A stretch of DNA of 64,000 nt from an uncultured Endomicrobiia bacterium (GTDB taxonomy: Bacteria; Elusimicrobiota; Endomicrobiia; DTEH01), in the NCBI GenBank assembly GCA_937936785.1, contig CALDDQ010000005.1, positions 62,001 to 126,000 on the forward strand. The letters are read 5' to 3'. A model generated the notes under the pieces. The model had not been told where the DNA came from, did not search any database, and saw only the letters and a list, made by a program, of their open reading frames with translations. Positions 46,867 to 55,975 of the stretch are shown here, one piece after another; within the stretch, counting starts at the first letter, position 1; every line of letters starts with the position of its first letter. Position numbers and translations under genes: made by a program.

Positions 46867-48087
46867 TTACTTAATCTCTTTCACCTGTGTTGGTAAACCC
46901 ATCTTGTCTAACAATTCTATAAATGGATCTGGATCAAGTTCTTCTACATTAACCATTGTTTTAGGATTCCAGACACCTTTCGCTACTAAAATTGCTGCAG
47001 CAACAGGTGGAACACCAGCTGTGTAACTTATTGCTTGAGATTCTACTTCGTTATAACATTCTTTATGATCAGAAATATTGTAAATAAAAATTTCTTTTTC
47101 TTTACCATCTTTGCTCCCTTTTACAAGTGTTCCAATACATGTCTTTCCAGTATAATCTGGTGCTAACGATTTCGGATCGGGCAAACATGCTTTCAAAACT
47201 TTAAGCGGAACAACTTCTAACCCCTCTGCCGTGCGAACAGGTTTTTCTGATAACAAACCAATATTTTTTAACACAGTAAAACAATTGATATAATGATCGG
47301 AGAACCCCATCCAGAATCTAATAGACTGAGCATCAATATTTTTTGACAACGAATGAAGTTCATCATGACCTGTTAAATAAACTGTCTGTTTGCCAATAAT
47401 AGGAAAATCATAAACCATTTTTTCTGAATGAACTTCTTTACAAACCCATTTTTTATCAATCCATGTCCACACTTTACGAAATTCTCTAAAATTTATCTCT
47501 GGGTCAAAATTAGTTGCAAAATATTTTCCATGGTTACCTGCATTTACATCCATTATATCTATTGTATCAATTTTATCAAAATAATGTTTAACAGCTAAAG
47601 CACAATATGCGTTCACTACACCAGGGTCAAACCCTACCCCTAAAATTGCATTTACACCTCTTTCTTGACATCTATCTTTTCGTTTCCACTCATAATTTGC
47701 ATACCAGGGTGGATTTTCACAAACTTTATCCGGTTCTTCATGAATTGCAGTATCCATATATGTTACACCAGTTTCAATACATGCTTCTAAAACATGCATA
47801 TTAACAAACGCAACACCTAAATTTATCACTATGGCAGTATCTGTCTCTCTAATGAGTTTTACTACTTCAGAACTTTTCATCGCGTCAACTTGTCTTGAAT
47901 AAATTTTTTTTGTTTTATCTTTTATGCTGTTTTTACGTTTTATACTATCAATTATTTCATCACATTTTTTAAGCGTCCTTGATGCAATACAAATATTGCC
48001 CAAAATATCATTGTTCTGGGCACATTTGTGTGCTGCTACATGCGCAACACCTCCTGCTCCTATAATTAAAACATTATTATTTGTCAT
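46867..48087 (-). CDS. Carboxynorspermidine / carboxyspermidine dehydrogenase
   Basis: About 406 residues from the ATG at 48087. The longer frame starts at a TTG within the GGAGG. The NAD(P) motif GAGGVAHV is at 10-17, with GVGFDPGVVNAYCALAVKHY near 150-170 and YTAGVPPVAAAILVAKG near 360-376. It matches the saccharopine-dehydrogenase-like carboxynorspermidine dehydrogenase, which joins aspartate semialdehyde to a diamine. The next gene upstream is the matching decarboxylase, which makes the pathway call firm. The polyamine (spermidine or norspermidine) is undetermined. Confidence 0.9.
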   Translation of the reverse strand: MTNNNVLIIGAGGVAHVAAHKCAQNNDILGNICIASRTLKKCDEIIDSIKRKNSIKDKTKKIYSRQVDAMKSSEVVKLIRETDTAIVINLGVAFVNMHVLEACIETGVTYMDTAIHEEPDKVCENPPWYANYEWKRKDRCQERGVNAILGVGFDPGVVNAYCALAVKHYFDKIDTIDIMDVNAGNHGKYFATNFDPEINFREFRKVWTWIDKKWVCKEVHSEKMVYDFPIIGKQTVYLTGHDELHSLSKNIDAQSIRFWMGFSDHYINCFTVLKNIGLLSEKPVRTAEGLEVVPLKVLKACLPDPKSLAPDYTGKTCIGTLVKGSKDGKEKEIFIYNISDHKECYNEVESQAISYTAGVPPVAAAILVAKGVWNPKTMVNVEELDPDPFIELLDKMGLPTQVKEIK

Positions 48088-48147
48088 AATACTATTTACC
48101 TCCAAAAAAAGATAAAAATTTTTTAATATAAAATTAAATAAATTTAT

Positions 48148-49248
48148 TTAAGACAAACTATCCAAAAAATCTTTATACCCAAACTTTCTAATAATTTCCA
48201 TCCTGCCATTTAACCTTTTTACAACAATTGAAGGCATGTTAAGTCCATTAAACCAATTTTTTTTTACCATAGAATATCCTGCCGCATCAGAAATTTTTAT
48301 CACATCACCAACTTTTAACATTTTTTTAAAATTATATACTCCAAAAATATCCCCCGCCAAACACGATCTTCCTGCAATAATATATCTATACTTTCCACCA
48401 ACATTTTCCATTTTTGCAGGTGTTCTATAAATTAACAAATCTAACATATGTGCTTCCACAGATGCGTCTACTATGGCAATATTCAATTTATTTTTAACAA
48501 CATCTACAACTTTTGTAACTAACTGAGCAGATTTTGTAATTGCTGCCTCACCAGGTTCTAAATATACATCAACACCATGTTTTTTACTAAACTCTCTTAA
48601 TTTATTAGCAAACAATTTTACCGGATAATTGTCTAAAGTAAAATAAAACCCACCACCTAAACTTACCCAATCCAACTTTTCCAGTATATCAGCATAATTT
48701 TTTTCTATAATATCTAAATTTTTTAAAAAATTTTTAAAATCATCATTCTCACAATTATAATGAAACATCACTCCACTTATCATTGATAAAACTTTTTTTA
48801 ACTCTTGTTTATCAACAACACCAAGACGAGAAAATTTTCGTGCTGGATCTGCTAAGTCAAAATGTGAATAACTTATTCCGGGATTTACTCTTAACCCTAT
48901 TTTTAAACCTTTAACTTCATTATAAAATCTTTTCAGTTGAGTAATAGAATTGAAAATAATTTTATCAGCAAACTTTTTTATCTCTAAAATTTCATCTTGT
49001 TTATATCCCACACAATATGCTTGGGTTTCTTTACCAAATTTTTCATATCCTAACCGTGTTTCATATAATGAACTACTTGTGGTACCATCCATATATTTTT
49101 TCATTAAACTAAACACACTCCAAGTAGAAAAACATTTTAATGCCAAAACTATTTTTATCCCTGAGTTCTCTCTAACATATTGAATGATTTTAAGATTTCT
49201 TAACAACTTTTTTTCATCAATTAAATAATATGGAGTCTCTAAAAACAT
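48148..49248 (-). CDS. nspC: Carboxynorspermidine decarboxylase
   Basis: A 366-residue PLP enzyme of the alanine-racemase fold. LALKCFST near 35-42 holds the PLP lysine (K38), HYNCEN near 163-168 and SLGGGFYFT near 193-201 follow, and YLEPGEAA near 233-240 contacts PLP. It decarboxylates carboxynorspermidine or carboxyspermidine, completing polyamine synthesis without S-adenosylmethionine decarboxylase. The following gene encodes the matching dehydrogenase. Upstream, 201 bp contain a candidate promoter and a palindrome. Confidence 0.92.
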   Translation of the reverse strand: MFLETPYYLIDEKKLLRNLKIIQYVRENSGIKIVLALKCFSTWSVFSLMKKYMDGTTSSSLYETRLGYEKFGKETQAYCVGYKQDEILEIKKFADKIIFNSITQLKRFYNEVKGLKIGLRVNPGISYSHFDLADPARKFSRLGVVDKQELKKVLSMISGVMFHYNCENDDFKNFLKNLDIIEKNYADILEKLDWVSLGGGFYFTLDNYPVKLFANKLREFSKKHGVDVYLEPGEAAITKSAQLVTKVVDVVKNKLNIAIVDASVEAHMLDLLIYRTPAKMENVGGKYRYIIAGRSCLAGDIFGVYNFKKMLKVGDVIKISDAAGYSMVKKNWFNGLNMPSIVVKRLNGRMEIIRKFGYKDFLDSLS

Positions 49249-49299
49249 AAATAAAATTCTCTCTGTTGGAAAAAAAATATTTTTCTAAAAATTTTTTTA

Positions 49300-49329
49300 T
49301 TTATACTTAATTTTTTGATAAGAAATCAA
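49300..49329 (-). promoter_or_regulatory. Candidate sigma-70-type promoter for nspC
   Basis: Minus-strand TTGATT (49324-49329) and TATAAA (49300-49305) are 18 bp apart, about 50 bp before the nspC ATG. The -35 overlaps TCAAGTCTTGA (49327-49337), an 11-bp odd palindrome. AT richness makes chance matches common. Confidence 0.4.
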
Positions 49330-49357
49330 GTCTTGAAAAGTTTGTTCAGGATATAAA

Positions 49358-49376
49358 TTATAATTTGCAATTATAA
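49358..49376. promoter_or_regulatory. Palindrome upstream of nspC (candidate operator)
   Basis: TTATAATT and AATTATAA flank three bases. The half-sites are the same as in the palindrome at 28158-28177. It lies in the 201-bp gap before nspC. Confidence 0.4.
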
Positions 49377-49449
49377 GCGCTAAAATCCTTGTTTATTTCT
49401 ATTAGACATTTTATATATGTTATATATATGCAACTAAACTTTTTACAAT

Positions 49450-51438
49450 TTAATGTCCTGGTGTTGTATAATACGCATGAGCAATATTTCTAAACCCATT
49501 TTTTTTAGCTTCTATATTTATTGCAACAACATAACTTTCATCATAAGTATCTGAAACAAAAATTTTTGGTACAATAACTTCTTTATAAAACCTTTCCAAA
49601 TCTTTTCTCGCATAAACATCATTATGTCTAACAACTTTATCTCTAAGTTCAAAAAATATTTTTGCATTATCTTTTGCCAAAGACACCATCTTAACATCTT
49701 TTTCTCGTTTCACAATTTTTGTTTTATTCAAATCTGTTATAACTTTAAAAATATACGCAGGAGTAGTGTTGGGATTTAAACGAACATAGTTTTCTGCCCC
49801 TGACCATATATAAGTTTTTTCAGTGATCAACTCTTCAACCACATACTCTGCATCAGATGGAATACCAAAATCTTCCAAAGGAACAGTTATTCTTGAATCT
49901 TGTAAATTATGCGGATCTAAATTCACTGTAACTAAAATTATATTTTTTTTATCTTGCGAAACTTTACTGTAACAAACAACATTATCATTTGTAGAATTAC
50001 AAAACTGCAGATTTTTATAATAGTGTAACGCAGAATTCTCTTTTCTAATTTTATTAAGTTTGGTAATATAATCTTTAATATTTCCTTCTCTGTCCCAATC
50101 CCAAACTTTATATTCATACTTTTCAGAATTTAAATATTCCTCTTTTCCTGGTATTGCAAGGTTCTCGCAAAGTTCATATCCATTATACATTCCATATACA
50201 CTTGACAATGTTGTTGCCAAAGCTATTCGCATCAAAAATGCTGGTCTACCACCAGTTTGTAATATGAAAGGTAAAATGTCCGGTGTGTTAACAAACAAAT
50301 TTACACGCAAAAATTGGTTCAAATAACTTTGTGTTAATTTTAAAAAATATTCTATTAACTCATTTTTAGTATTCCTCCAAGTGAAGTAACTATAACTTTG
50401 ACTAAAACCTATTTTGGCCAATTCTTCTAATTTTTCATAATAAGTAAACGCTTCTGAAAGAAATATTGTATTAGGATACTTCTTTTTTATTTCAGTAATT
50501 AACCAAGCCCAAAATTCTGTTGGTTTTGTATGCGGATTATCAATTCTAAATATACTCACTCCATGCCTTATCCAAAATTCTATTATACTTTTCATCTCGT
50601 TCCACATCTCTTTTCTATCTTCTGGATAAAAGTTTAACGGATAAACATCTTCATACTTTTTTGGTGGATTTTCTGCACATTTTATAGTTCCGTCAGGTTC
50701 ATGATGAAACCACCCTGGATGTTCTTTTACATAAGGATGGTCTGGAGAACACTGTAAACCAATATCTAACGCAACTTCAAATCCCATCTCTTTAGCTTTT
50801 ATTACTAGTGCACGAAAATCTTCAATAGTTCCAAGATCCGGATGAACAGATTTATGACCACCAAACTGATTCCCTATCGCCCAACAACTACCAGGATCGT
50901 TTGGTCCTGCAACTAAAGAATTATTGGGACCTTTTCTATGCGTAAAACCTATTGGATGAATAGGTGTCATATATAATACATCAAAACCTAAGTTTTTTAT
51001 GTACGACAAACGTTTTTCTACATCTTTAAATGTAGCACTTTTATTTTGTTCTGTACCTTGTGATCGAGCAAAAATTTCATACCAGGCAGAATATCTGGCA
51101 TACACAGGGTCAACAACTACTGTTAAAATTTTGTTGTAGTTGATAACTTTTTGTTTTTCTGTTATAACTGAAACTGTGTAGTTGTATAGTCCAGTTTTTT
51201 CAAATTTTATTTCTGAAATAAAACATCTTACTTCGTCAATATTTTCCGTATATATTGGCAACATCTCAACTTTTTTCCAGGTCTTTTCATTATATAACTT
51301 ATACTTCAAAAATACATTTATAGATTCATCTGTTACAATAAATGCCTTAACACAAAAAAATACATCAATCTCAGTTTTTACTGGATAAGAACCACCTTCA
51401 AGTTCCGGATAAACCATTTTAATGACCGTTTTAGACAT
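49450..51438 (-). CDS. glgE: Alpha-1,4-glucan:maltose-1-phosphate maltosyltransferase
   Basis: About 662 residues from the ATG at 51438, preceded by AGGGAGA. An N-terminal beta-sandwich is followed by the GH13-type barrel, with DVLYMTPIHPIGFTHRKG and the GFxVALDIGLQCSPDHPY region. The catalytic Asp is in FRIDNPHTKP (about D300) and the acid Glu in FLSEAFT (about E329). The enzyme extends alpha-glucan from maltose 1-phosphate. It points to the GlgM/GlgE route. GlgB and TreS are not in the window. Confidence 0.95.
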   Translation of the reverse strand: MSKTVIKMVYPELEGGSYPVKTEIDVFFCVKAFIVTDESINVFLKYKLYNEKTWKKVEMLPIYTENIDEVRCFISEIKFEKTGLYNYTVSVITEKQKVINYNKILTVVVDPVYARYSAWYEIFARSQGTEQNKSATFKDVEKRLSYIKNLGFDVLYMTPIHPIGFTHRKGPNNSLVAGPNDPGSCWAIGNQFGGHKSVHPDLGTIEDFRALVIKAKEMGFEVALDIGLQCSPDHPYVKEHPGWFHHEPDGTIKCAENPPKKYEDVYPLNFYPEDRKEMWNEMKSIIEFWIRHGVSIFRIDNPHTKPTEFWAWLITEIKKKYPNTIFLSEAFTYYEKLEELAKIGFSQSYSYFTWRNTKNELIEYFLKLTQSYLNQFLRVNLFVNTPDILPFILQTGGRPAFLMRIALATTLSSVYGMYNGYELCENLAIPGKEEYLNSEKYEYKVWDWDREGNIKDYITKLNKIRKENSALHYYKNLQFCNSTNDNVVCYSKVSQDKKNIILVTVNLDPHNLQDSRITVPLEDFGIPSDAEYVVEELITEKTYIWSGAENYVRLNPNTTPAYIFKVITDLNKTKIVKREKDVKMVSLAKDNAKIFFELRDKVVRHNDVYARKDLERFYKEVIVPKIFVSDTYDESYVVAINIEAKKNGFRNIAHAYYTTPGH

Positions 51439-51489
51439 ATCTCTCTCCCTACATTTCAAATAATATCTAAAAATATTTTTATAAAAAAT

Positions 51490-52488
51490 TTATCTAACTT
51501 TAATTTCTCTCAAAAACTTTGCATCATTTTCTGGAAAAGAAGAATTTATTGACATCGCAGTACCAATTTCAAACCCGGCTGTTTTTATCAATCTCGGCAT
51601 AATTGTAATATACCAATGATAATATTCTCTTCCTTTTTCGTTCACGGGAACACTACGAATTACAAAATTAAAATCTGGATTATTAAGACCATAATAAAGT
51701 TTTGATAAAGTTAGTTTTAGATTTTTTGCTAAATCCGAAATTTCGTTTTCGTTTATATCACTAAATGATTCCATATGTCTTCTTGGCAAAATCCACATAT
51801 GAAACGGTGATAACGCAGCATATGGCACAAATGTTACAAAAGAACCTGTTTCAACAACTATCCGTTCTGCACTTTTAAGTTCTTCATTTAATATTTTACA
51901 AAAAACACATTCTCCCGTCTCATCATAATATCTCATTGCTTCCTCAATCCTATATCTAATATGAAACGGCACCACAGGTATAGCAATTAATTGAGAATGT
52001 GGATGTTCAATTGAAGCACCAGCTGCTTCTCCATAATTTTTAAATACAATAATCATTTTTACTCTTTTATCTTTTTCTGCTGCCTGGTACCTTTCTTTAT
52101 AAGTGTAAACTATCTGCTGAACATCTTTTTCTGGCATCAAGGGTATAATTTGGTTATGTATTGCAGATTCTATTATAACCTCTGCAATACCTACACCGCT
52201 TACTGTGCGTTTAATACCTTCCATTTTATATTGAACAGTTCCTTCAGGAATAACTGCAGGATATTTGTTTGGCACTACACGAATTTTCCATTTGTTATTT
52301 TCATCATTTATTACAAAACTTTCATATGGCGTCATATGTTCATTCCCAGGACAAAATGGACACTTGTCCGATTTTTCTGACAAAACTTTTTTTTCTTTCT
52401 CAACTTTAAAATCTTCGGGCCGTTTCGCACGTTCAGTAGAAATTACTACCCATTCTTTTGTAGCTAAATTCTGTCTTATTTCTGGCAT
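51490..52488 (-). CDS. galT: GalT-family nucleotidyltransferase (HPHSQ type)
   Basis: A 332-residue HIT-superfamily enzyme. Zinc-type cysteines CPFC are at 43-46, with NKYPAV near 74-79, HPHSQ at 162-166 and the second CVFC at 194-197. PFHMWILPRRHMESF follows near 230-245. Classical GalT has HPHGQ at the active site, and HPHSQ also occurs in the related ADP-glucose phosphorylase. Its position beside glgE makes either a galactose or an ADP-glucose reaction possible. AGGAG precedes the start. Confidence 0.87.
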   Translation of the reverse strand: MPEIRQNLATKEWVVISTERAKRPEDFKVEKEKKVLSEKSDKCPFCPGNEHMTPYESFVINDENNKWKIRVVPNKYPAVIPEGTVQYKMEGIKRTVSGVGIAEVIIESAIHNQIIPLMPEKDVQQIVYTYKERYQAAEKDKRVKMIIVFKNYGEAAGASIEHPHSQLIAIPVVPFHIRYRIEEAMRYYDETGECVFCKILNEELKSAERIVVETGSFVTFVPYAALSPFHMWILPRRHMESFSDINENEISDLAKNLKLTLSKLYYGLNNPDFNFVIRSVPVNEKGREYYHWYITIMPRLIKTAGFEIGTAMSINSSFPENDAKFLREIKVR

Positions 52489-52526
52489 ATTTTTTCTCCT
52501 AACATAGATAAAAAAATTTTATAATT

Positions 52527-52859
52527 TTAACTATGTCTATATTTTATAACTTTCATTTTTTCTAAAGTTACCAATCCTTCAACAACCGTTTCATCAATAA
52601 ATGGTAACAATTTATTTATATTCTCTTCAGTATCAACAATTTCAATAACTATAGGCAAATCCTCTGACAATTCTAACAACTTTGCTGAATGCATCCTACT
52701 GTCTGCACCAAAACCTAAAACACCTTTTAAAACCGTTGCTCCAGCTAAGTTAAGTTCACGTGCTTTCAACACAATCTGTTCATATAAAGGTTTGCTTTTA
52801 TATTTATCGCTCTCACCAATAAAAATTCTTAGCAACATTGCTTGTTCTGGCAATTTCAT
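52527..52859 (-). CDS. DUF190-family protein
   Basis: A 110-residue PII-like-fold protein with LLRIFIGESDKYKSKPLYEQIV and the following LAGATVLKGVLGFG, typical of DUF190. These proteins commonly sit next to crcB, as here (12 nt apart), and may respond to fluoride or nucleotides, but the role is unproven. A good GGAG lies upstream of the start. Confidence 0.87.
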   Translation of the reverse strand: MKLPEQAMLLRIFIGESDKYKSKPLYEQIVLKARELNLAGATVLKGVLGFGADSRMHSAKLLELSEDLPIVIEIVDTEENINKLLPFIDETVVEGLVTLEKMKVIKYRHS

Positions 52860-52871
52860 ATTTTACTCCTC

Positions 52872-53258
52872 TTATTTTATAACTCTAAAAAAAAATTTTG
52901 CTGAATAGAAACCAAAAAAAACACATATTATACCTAAAATGTTACTCAACAAAATGTTTGTAACAAAAAATTTATATTCTCCTTCCCTAAACAAATTAAA
53001 ACTTTCCAAAGTAAATGTAGAAAATGTTGTAAATGCACCTAGAAAACCTATCATTATAAAATTTCTAATTTCGACTGATACTATATTAATATCAAAAATT
53101 TCATAAAAAAATCCTATAAGAAAAGAACCGCACAAATTTATTACCAGTGTTCCCCAAGGAAAAATTTCATTAACAAAAATATATATCCGTTTAGACATAA
53201 CATATCTTGCCAATGTACCTAAACCTCCTCCAAACAAAATCAATCCTATCTTTAACAC
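52872..53258 (-). CDS. crcB: Fluoride channel CrcB/Fluc
   Basis: A 128-residue four-helix protein with GGGLGTLARYVMS near 10-21, WGTLVINLCGSFLIGFFYE near 35-53 and GFLGAFTTFSTFTLES near 72-87, the Fluc signature with the channel asparagine and phenylalanines. It exports fluoride as an antiparallel dimer. The start is a GTG preceded by AAAGGAG. No fluoride riboswitch is possible in the 24-bp gap upstream. Confidence 0.93.
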   Translation of the reverse strand: MLKIGLILFGGGLGTLARYVMSKRIYIFVNEIFPWGTLVINLCGSFLIGFFYEIFDINIVSVEIRNFIMIGFLGAFTTFSTFTLESFNLFREGEYKFFVTNILLSNILGIICVFFGFYSAKFFFRVIK

Positions 53259-53282
53259 GAAAATCTCCTTTTCACAAAATAC

Positions 53283-53693
53283 TTAATCAGAGACAATTTT
53301 TACCCAAACTTCACGATCTCTTGGACCATCAAATTCACAAAAATATATCCCTTGCCAACATCCAATCTTTAATTTATTTTCAGTAACAAAAATTGTTAAA
53401 CTGTTTCCCATCAATGTCGTTTTTATATGAGAATCAGAATTACCTTCAAGATGTGAATAAAATTCATCTTCTGGAACTAAGTCATTTATTTTTCTTAAAA
53501 TATCTTTCACTACTGATGAATCAGCATGCTCGTTAATTGTAAGTCCTGCTGTTGTATGAGGAACATAAACATAACAAAGGCCAGTTATAATTTTGCTCTC
53601 TTTGACTAAATTATTGATTTGAGTTGTAATATCTTTAAATTCTACACGTAGATATGTTGAAACCTTTATTTCTTTATAAAAATTTTTTGTCAT
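53283..53693 (-). CDS. YjbQ/UPF0047-family protein
   Basis: A 136-residue protein with YVPHTTAGLTINEHADSSVVKDI near 43-65, HLEGNSDSHIKTTLMG near 81-96 and WQGIYFCEFDGPRDREVWV near 113-131, the UPF0047 fold. The family has been tied to secondary thiamine-phosphate synthase activity in E. coli, but that is not certain. It precedes crcB and follows the ttcA-like gene by 35 nt. Confidence 0.87.
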   Translation of the reverse strand: MTKNFYKEIKVSTYLRVEFKDITTQINNLVKESKIITGLCYVYVPHTTAGLTINEHADSSVVKDILRKINDLVPEDEFYSHLEGNSDSHIKTTLMGNSLTIFVTENKLKIGCWQGIYFCEFDGPRDREVWVKIVSD

Positions 53694-53728
53694 TTTAACA
53701 TATTGCAGTATCTCAACTTTTTAGATTT

Positions 53729-54466
53729 TTATACTAAATGGTTAAGTTTAATTTTTTTCATACTATTAAATATATTAATTTTTACAAACTTATTTTTTTT
53801 CTCAAGTTCGTTAACAAAATCATGAATATGTTTTCTATACGAAAACTGTTTTTCTTTGCCATAATATGGACATGAACAACCTACTACTGGCAACTTTTTT
53901 AGTTCTGCATACTTTTTTGTCTCTTCTTCTGTTACATAAACTAATGGTCTGATTATATTAAACTCTCCTTTAAACATAGAAATATTTGGTGACATAGAAG
54001 AAACTTCTCCATGATAAAACAAGTTCATTAAAAATGTCACCACAATATCATCTTGATTATGTCCTAAAGCAACCTTGTTGCAACCAAGTTTTCCTGCTAA
54101 CAAAAAAATTTCTTTTCTTCTATTCCAGCTACACCAAAAACAAGTAATTTTTTGTTTTGTTTCAGGCAACTTTTTTTTTATTAAATGAAATCTTGCACCT
54201 ATTGATTTCACATTAGATTCTAAACCAGACACACAACATTGTTGGTCACAAAAACCAAAATCTATATGAACAACATCTAAAAAAAATTTTATTGGGAAAG
54301 ATTTTTGTTTCTGTGCTAAAATATCTAACATTGTAAGACTATCTTTCCCACCAGAAACTCCAACCAATATCTTGTCACCATCTTTTATCATTTCATAATC
54401 AGAGATAGCTTTCCCAACTTTTTTAGATATCTTAGTCAAAAACTTTCTTTTTTCTGTAGTATTCAT
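53729..54466 (-). CDS. TtcA-like tRNA thiolation ATPase
   Basis: A 245-residue PP-loop protein with SGGKDS at 38-43. CxxC at C109/C112 (TCFWCSWNRRKE) and a cysteine-rich CSCPYY near 200 give the iron-sulfur-type cysteines of TtcA; LGHNQDD near 130 completes the family pattern. TtcA makes 2-thiocytidine at tRNA position 32. It is shorter than E. coli TtcA, and a related sulfur-transfer target is possible. The start follows the 5'-nucleotidase stop directly (TAAATG). Confidence 0.83.
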   Translation of the reverse strand: MNTTEKRKFLTKISKKVGKAISDYEMIKDGDKILVGVSGGKDSLTMLDILAQKQKSFPIKFFLDVVHIDFGFCDQQCCVSGLESNVKSIGARFHLIKKKLPETKQKITCFWCSWNRRKEIFLLAGKLGCNKVALGHNQDDIVVTFLMNLFYHGEVSSMSPNISMFKGEFNIIRPLVYVTEEETKKYAELKKLPVVGCSCPYYGKEKQFSYRKHIHDFVNELEKKNKFVKINIFNSMKKIKLNHLV

Positions 54467-55945
54467 TTATTGCTTAATAGTATCAAAAATTATTCTACCT
54501 TCTACTTTATAACTTATAGGCGAGTTTTTCTCAAAATATTTTTTTATAGCATCACGTAAATTTATTTTTGTGTCAACAACCTTTTTGTCCAAAAACCATT
54601 TATAACCATCACCACCTGAAGATACAAAATTGTTTGTTGCAACTAAATATTTTTTTGTTTCTGAAATCGGATTACCTTTAATTTTTATATAAGCATTTTT
54701 TTCTTTATCATAACTAATTTGTATATCTTTTGACACTTGCAAAATTCCATACATACTCTTTACACTATACTCAAACATCTCTTTAACTTCTTTACCACTA
54801 AGTTCTGCAAAAGTTATAGTATTATCAAAAGGCATAACCATATAAATATCTCTATAAGTTACATTTCCTTTTTTTAAATCAGCCCTTATCCCACCAGAAT
54901 TTGTAATTGCAAAATCACACTTAACATTTTGTGCGATGATGTCTGCAATTAAATTTCCTAATGACGACTCTTGTTCTCTGTTTCTATCCAGCATAACTTC
55001 TAATTTACCAATTTCAACATCGTATACATTAGAAGTTTCTTGAATATAGTTGTTAACTAAGATTTCTATCTCTTTATGTTTACTTTTAATTTTTTTAGTT
55101 TCAACAAACTTATTTTTTATCCACCAAATTTTTCCATAACGTTTGTTATACCACAAAGTTAAATGACCAAAACTTTTTCCATAAGCCCCTGATTGAACTA
55201 TCAAAGTTTTTCCCACAAATTTTTTATACTTCTGGTGCGTATGTCCACCAAAAATAATGTTTATTCCAGAAACTTGTTTTGCCAATTCTAAATCTGAAAA
55301 TTGTAATTCATATTTTATTTTTTCTTTTTCTGGTACCCAACCAATGTGCGAAACACAAAAAATAATTTTTACTCCGTTATTGTATAGTTTTTTCACTACA
55401 TCATTTGCTATCCTTACTTCATCTAAAAAATCTATATATTTTAAATTTTCTTTTAAAACTATATTTTTTGTCTTAGTAGTAATTAAACCAAACACGCCAA
55501 TGTCTAAACCATCAAAAGTTTTTATTACATAATTTTTTAGATAAGGTTTTATTTGGCCATTTTTGTCCACAATGTTGCTACCGAGAAAATTGAATCTTGA
55601 ATTTAACGATAACGAAATCAAGTTTTCTTCACCAAAATCAAATTCATGATTTCCAATCTGAACAAAATCATATCCAATAAAATTAAATGTCTCAACTACA
55701 CTCACTCCTTTAAAAAAATCGCTCTCAGGCGTTCCTTGAATAAAATCTCCACTGTCTATTAAAATTAAATTTTTATTTTTAATTTTTTTCACATAATATG
55801 CAATCTTAGGCAAAACTTCTATATTCCCGTGCAAGTCGTTTGTATAAACTATATCAACTCTAACAATGGAAGGTTTGTAATAATAAATAACAGATACTAG
55901 AAATGCTAATACAACAAATATTAAAAAAAAATATTTTTTTTTCAT
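54467..55945 (-). CDS. Exported 5'-nucleotidase (UshA-like)
   Basis: A 492-residue protein with an N-terminal signal or anchor (FFLIFVVLAFLVSVIYYY). The metallophosphatase domain has YTNDLHGN, DSGDFIQG, IGNHEFDFG and GGHTHQKYKKF. The C-terminal substrate domain has ITNSGGIRADL, VMPFDNTI and ATNNFVSSGGDGY. These enzymes hydrolyse nucleotides, or 2',3'-cyclic ones, outside the cytoplasm, giving phosphate and nucleoside. The gene leads the ttcA-like gene with zero spacing. Confidence 0.92.
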   Translation of the reverse strand: MKKKYFFLIFVVLAFLVSVIYYYKPSIVRVDIVYTNDLHGNIEVLPKIAYYVKKIKNKNLILIDSGDFIQGTPESDFFKGVSVVETFNFIGYDFVQIGNHEFDFGEENLISLSLNSRFNFLGSNIVDKNGQIKPYLKNYVIKTFDGLDIGVFGLITTKTKNIVLKENLKYIDFLDEVRIANDVVKKLYNNGVKIIFCVSHIGWVPEKEKIKYELQFSDLELAKQVSGINIIFGGHTHQKYKKFVGKTLIVQSGAYGKSFGHLTLWYNKRYGKIWWIKNKFVETKKIKSKHKEIEILVNNYIQETSNVYDVEIGKLEVMLDRNREQESSLGNLIADIIAQNVKCDFAITNSGGIRADLKKGNVTYRDIYMVMPFDNTITFAELSGKEVKEMFEYSVKSMYGILQVSKDIQISYDKEKNAYIKIKGNPISETKKYLVATNNFVSSGGDGYKWFLDKKVVDTKINLRDAIKKYFEKNSPISYKVEGRIIFDTIKQ

Positions 55946-55975
55946 TATCTAAAATTTAAATCAAGATAAACTTTT

